A stretch of DNA of 64,000 nucleotides from Shewanella algicola (GTDB lineage Bacteria > Pseudomonadota > Gammaproteobacteria > Enterobacterales > Shewanellaceae), in NCBI RefSeq assembly GCF_014648035.1, contig NZ_BMQI01000002.1:1-64000 (forward strand). The letters are read 5' to 3'. The notes under the pieces were generated by a model that was not told the origin of the DNA, made no database searches, and saw nothing but the letters and a program-made list of their open reading frames with translations. Below are positions 61,794-64,000 of the stretch, piece after piece. Numbering within the stretch: position 1 is the first letter of the stretch; each line of letters starts with the position of its first letter. Made by a program: the position numbers and the translations under genes.

Positions 61794-62597
61794 TTAAAAT
61801 ACGACAACCGCATCGGTTTGACATTGAAGCTGCAATACATCGCACATCAGTACCTGTGCGGCCTGCCAAACTTCATCAAAATGCGCCATGATAGGGCCTA
61901 AGGTTAACCATAAAATCAACAAACCGCTGACCATGGTCACAGGGAAACCGATTGAGAAAATATTGAGCTGCGGTGATGCTCGGGTCATCACACCAAACGA
62001 TAAGTTAATCAATAACAAGGCTACAATCGCAGAAATAGACATAGTCAATGCAGAGCCAAACATAAAGCTGCCCCACTCGGCCAAAGCGCGATAATTTTCA
62101 ATCGCTATACCTTGGGTTGACACTGGAATGGTTTCGAAACTGGCCACCAGCATTCTAAACATCAACAAATGGCCATCAACGGCTAAAAAGATTAACGTTG
62201 ATAATAGTAAAAAAAAGTTACTCACTACCGGCGTTTGCTCACCAGATCCAGGGTCTACCATTGAGGCAAAACCTAAACTGGTTTGCATACCAATAATTTG
62301 CCCTGTCAGTACAAAGGTTTGCATCACCATTAAGGTGATAAACCCCATCGTTACACCTATTAGGATTTGCTGCGCAATAACAAACACCGAACTAAATGCC
62401 ATCAGTTCGATGCTATCCATGGGCGGCAAAACAGGCGCGACAGCCATGGTAATGGCCACCGCTAATAACAGTCTGACTCGAGAGGGGGTGGTGTTTGCGC
62501 CAAATACTGCCATCACCATTAACATTGACGATATGCGAAAAAACGGCAGCAGGTATGCAGCAATTATTTGACTGATTTCATCAAACAAAATATCCAT
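61794..62597 (-). CDS. fliR: FliR, flagellar export gate protein
   Basis: A membrane protein of 267 residues with several hydrophobic helices (for example LLPFFRISSMLMVMAVFG, VFVIAQQILIGVTMGFITLMVMQTF) and the FliR pattern GMQTSLGFASMVDPGSG. It forms the entry of the export gate with FliP and FliQ. It starts 3 bases after the fliQ stop. Confidence 0.95.
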   Translation of the reverse strand: MDILFDEISQIIAAYLLPFFRISSMLMVMAVFGANTTPSRVRLLLAVAITMAVAPVLPPMDSIELMAFSSVFVIAQQILIGVTMGFITLMVMQTFVLTGQIIGMQTSLGFASMVDPGSGEQTPVVSNFFLLLSTLIFLAVDGHLLMFRMLVASFETIPVSTQGIAIENYRALAEWGSFMFGSALTMSISAIVALLLINLSFGVMTRASPQLNIFSIGFPVTMVSGLLILWLTLGPIMAHFDEVWQAAQVLMCDVLQLQCQTDAVVVF

Positions 62598-62600
62598 GAT

Positions 62601-62870
62601 TTACCCTATCACCATGGGAATGAGATTCACCATTTCAATAAAGAAGTCCATCATGGTTTGCACCAACCAATGCCCTAAAAACATTAAAGCAAATAAGGTC
62701 ATCAACAAGCGAGGTAAAAAGCTTAAGGTTTGTTCGTTAATCGAGGTGGCCGCCTGGAATACTGCCACAATTAAACCAATAAATAAGCCAGGTAAAATAA
62801 TCGCTGACACGATCAGAACAATAACTGATAGTGCTTCTCGAAAGATATCAATGAGCGATTCAGGAGACAT
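62601..62870 (-). CDS. fliQ: FliQ, flagellar export gate protein
   Basis: A small protein of 89 residues with two membrane helices and the family pattern MSPESLIDIFREAL...ILPGLFIGLIVAVFQAATSINEQTLSFLPRL. Four copies wrap the FliP-FliR gate. It lies 12 bases past the fliP stop. Confidence 0.95.
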   Translation of the reverse strand: MSPESLIDIFREALSVIVLIVSAIILPGLFIGLIVAVFQAATSINEQTLSFLPRLLMTLFALMFLGHWLVQTMMDFFIEMVNLIPMVIG

Positions 62871-62882
62871 AAATACCTGGCC

Positions 62883-63644
62883 TTATATTCCGAAGCTATT
62901 GGCTAACGTGCCCATCACGAGGCCCCAACCATCAACTAACACGAATAACATTATCTTAAACGGTAGCGACACGATCATCGGCGACAGCATCATCATACCC
63001 ATGGCCATCAAAATACTGGCGACCACTAAATCGAGCACTAAAAATGGCACAAATAACATAAAGCCTATTTGGAAAGCGGTTTTTAACTCACTGGTAATAA
63101 ACGCGGGGATCACCACGCTCATTGGCGCTTGCTCAGGGGATTGGATGTCTTTATAGCCTGATATTTCAATAAAGGTTTGTAAATCTGTGGTGCGAACTTG
63201 CGACAGCATAAAGGTTTTAATCGGCTCTTTACCCACATCATAGGCTTGGGTCAGAGTCATGGTTTCATTAACATAAGGCTCAACAGCTTCAACATAAATT
63301 TTATCAAATACTGGCGCCATAATAAAAAACGTCATAAACAAACTAATGCCAATAAGCACCTGATTTGATGGAGTTTGCTGCAACCCTAATGCCTGACGTA
63401 ATATTGACAACACCACAATAATACGGGTAAACGACGTCAGCATTATCACCATAGCAGGGATAAAGCTCATAGCGGTCATCAGCAACAAGATTTGTAACGT
63501 GACCGAATACTCAGTTGAACCATCAGCGCCTGTTGTTACGGTTACCGCAGACAACACACCGTCTTGCGCCAATGCCTCAGGCACAAATAACATTGCCACC
63601 ATGGCCATTAGGGTGATCACCAATAAACTGGTGCATTTATTCAT
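62883..63644 (-). CDS. fliP: FliP, flagellar export gate protein
   Basis: A protein of 253 residues with a cleavable signal ([20 protein letters not shown]), then FliP patterns: [57 protein letters not shown] and [23 protein letters not shown]. The start shares a base with the fliO stop (TAATG). Confidence 0.96.
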   Translation of the reverse strand: MNKCTSLLVITLMAMVAMLFVPEALAQDGVLSAVTVTTGADGSTEYSVTLQILLLMTAMSFIPAMVIMLTSFTRIIVVLSILRQALGLQQTPSNQVLIGISLFMTFFIMAPVFDKIYVEAVEPYVNETMTLTQAYDVGKEPIKTFMLSQVRTTDLQTFIEISGYKDIQSPEQAPMSVVIPAFITSELKTAFQIGFMLFVPFLVLDLVVASILMAMGMMMLSPMIVSLPFKIMLFVLVDGWGLVMGTLANSFGI

Positions 63645-64000
63645 TATTGCTGTTCCTTGGCTTGTTTAAGACGGCTGGAAAAAGAAGTGGTTGGCACGTC
63701 AACTTGGGTATCCAATTTATCAATTAAGCTGATTTGTTGCGAAGTCACCCCGAGTAAATATTGTTGACCGTTCACCTCAATCAACACCACTTTTTCACGT
63801 TGGCCAATAGGGGTTACCGCGAGGCTTTTAATCACTCCGCCGTTTGAGGGGACAAGATTTAACCGCTTAACAATGTAGGCTAAAACAAAAATGAGGGCGA
63901 GTACCACAATTAACCCGCCAACCATGTTTGCTAAGGTGGCGGTGTTTGACGCCTCAGAGGTACGAGTGAGTACTGCCGTAGTGCTTGAGTTAGCCGCATC
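63644..64000 (-). CDS. fliO: FliO, flagellar biosynthesis protein (cut by window edge)
   Basis: The C-terminal about 118 residues of FliO: a membrane helix ([21 protein letters not shown]) followed by a small domain ([27 protein letters not shown]). The frame stays open from the ATG at 63925 to the window end without a stop, so the real start lies outside the window. FliO stabilises FliP during gate assembly. Confidence 0.9.
   Translation of the reverse strand, partial: DAANSSTTAVLTRTSEASNTATLANMVGGLIVVLALIFVLAYIVKRLNLVPSNGGVIKSLAVTPIGQREKVVLIEVNGQQYLLGVTSQQISLIDKLDTQVDVPTTSFSSRLKQAKEQQ

Noticed and set aside
62596..63156. 186-residue open frame antisense to fliQ/fliP
   Set aside because: Lys/Asn/Ile/Thr-rich shadow of membrane-protein codons; the opposite strand encodes clear FliQ and FliP.

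Overview
The window is gammaproteobacterial and almost certainly from a marine, EPA-producing Shewanella. Evidence: a complete pfaR-pfaABCD polyunsaturated fatty acid synthase cluster, a polar-flagellum and chemotaxis cluster in Vibrio/Shewanella order (flhB-flhA-flhF-flhG-fliA-cheY-cheZ-cheA-cheB-parC-parP-cheW), many c-type cytochrome motifs, and moderate GC content. No rRNA, tRNA, CRISPR array, intact insertion sequence or prophage was seen.

Layout. (1) 419-5825, minus strand: three exported proteins, namely a Tat-type DUF1501-like protein, a LamG lipoprotein with two CxxCH haem motifs, and a DUF1588-like protein with one CxxCH. Diverging from them at 6216 is a haem-binding beta-propeller lipoprotein that recalls hydrazine synthase alpha. 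(2) 8929-22061, plus strand: a tightly packed set of envelope genes. It has two outer-membrane beta-barrels, a TlpA/DUF4266/DUF3570 trio, an unknown exported protein, three TPR proteins (two of them lipoproteins), a small exported protein, one ExbB/TolQ, two ExbD/TolR and an AgmX/PglI-type TonB-like protein. This gene content resembles the Myxococcus Agl-Glt energised trans-envelope machine and is the best candidate here for an under-described system. The DUF3570 gene is frameshifted exactly at a GCGCT x3 tandem repeat. (3) 22434-40993, plus strand: the regulator pfaR, then pfaA (five ACPs), pfaB (GTG start), pfaC (TTG start), pfaD and a small four-cysteine protein, closed by a strong bidirectional terminator. 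The phosphopantetheinyl transferase pfaE is not in the window.

(4) 41070-47193: housekeeping and accessory genes. These are a fumarylacetoacetate hydrolase-family protein, a rimB/rimK/desuccinylase-like operon preceded by a perfect palindrome, a DUF2461 protein and a NOL1/NOP2/Sun-type RNA cytosine methyltransferase. (5) 47434-64000, minus strand: the chemotaxis and flagellar locus, read from the right edge: fliO (cut by the window end), fliP, fliQ, fliR, flhB, a sigma-54-type promoter, flhA, flhF, flhG, fliA, cheY, cheZ, cheA, cheB, an unknown membrane protein, parC, parP, cheW and a DUF2802 gene. CheA has no recognisable P2 domain but carries three copies of a short acidic helix motif that resembles the CheY-binding peptides of FliM and CheZ.

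How they work together: the fli/flh genes build the export gate and set flagellar position and number, FliA drives late genes, and the che/par genes build and place the polar chemoreceptor array. The Pfa proteins make EPA-type lipid. The left half is an envelope and periplasm programme of unknown purpose, in which proton-driven ExbB/ExbD/TonB-like proteins probably act on TPR and outer-membrane partners.
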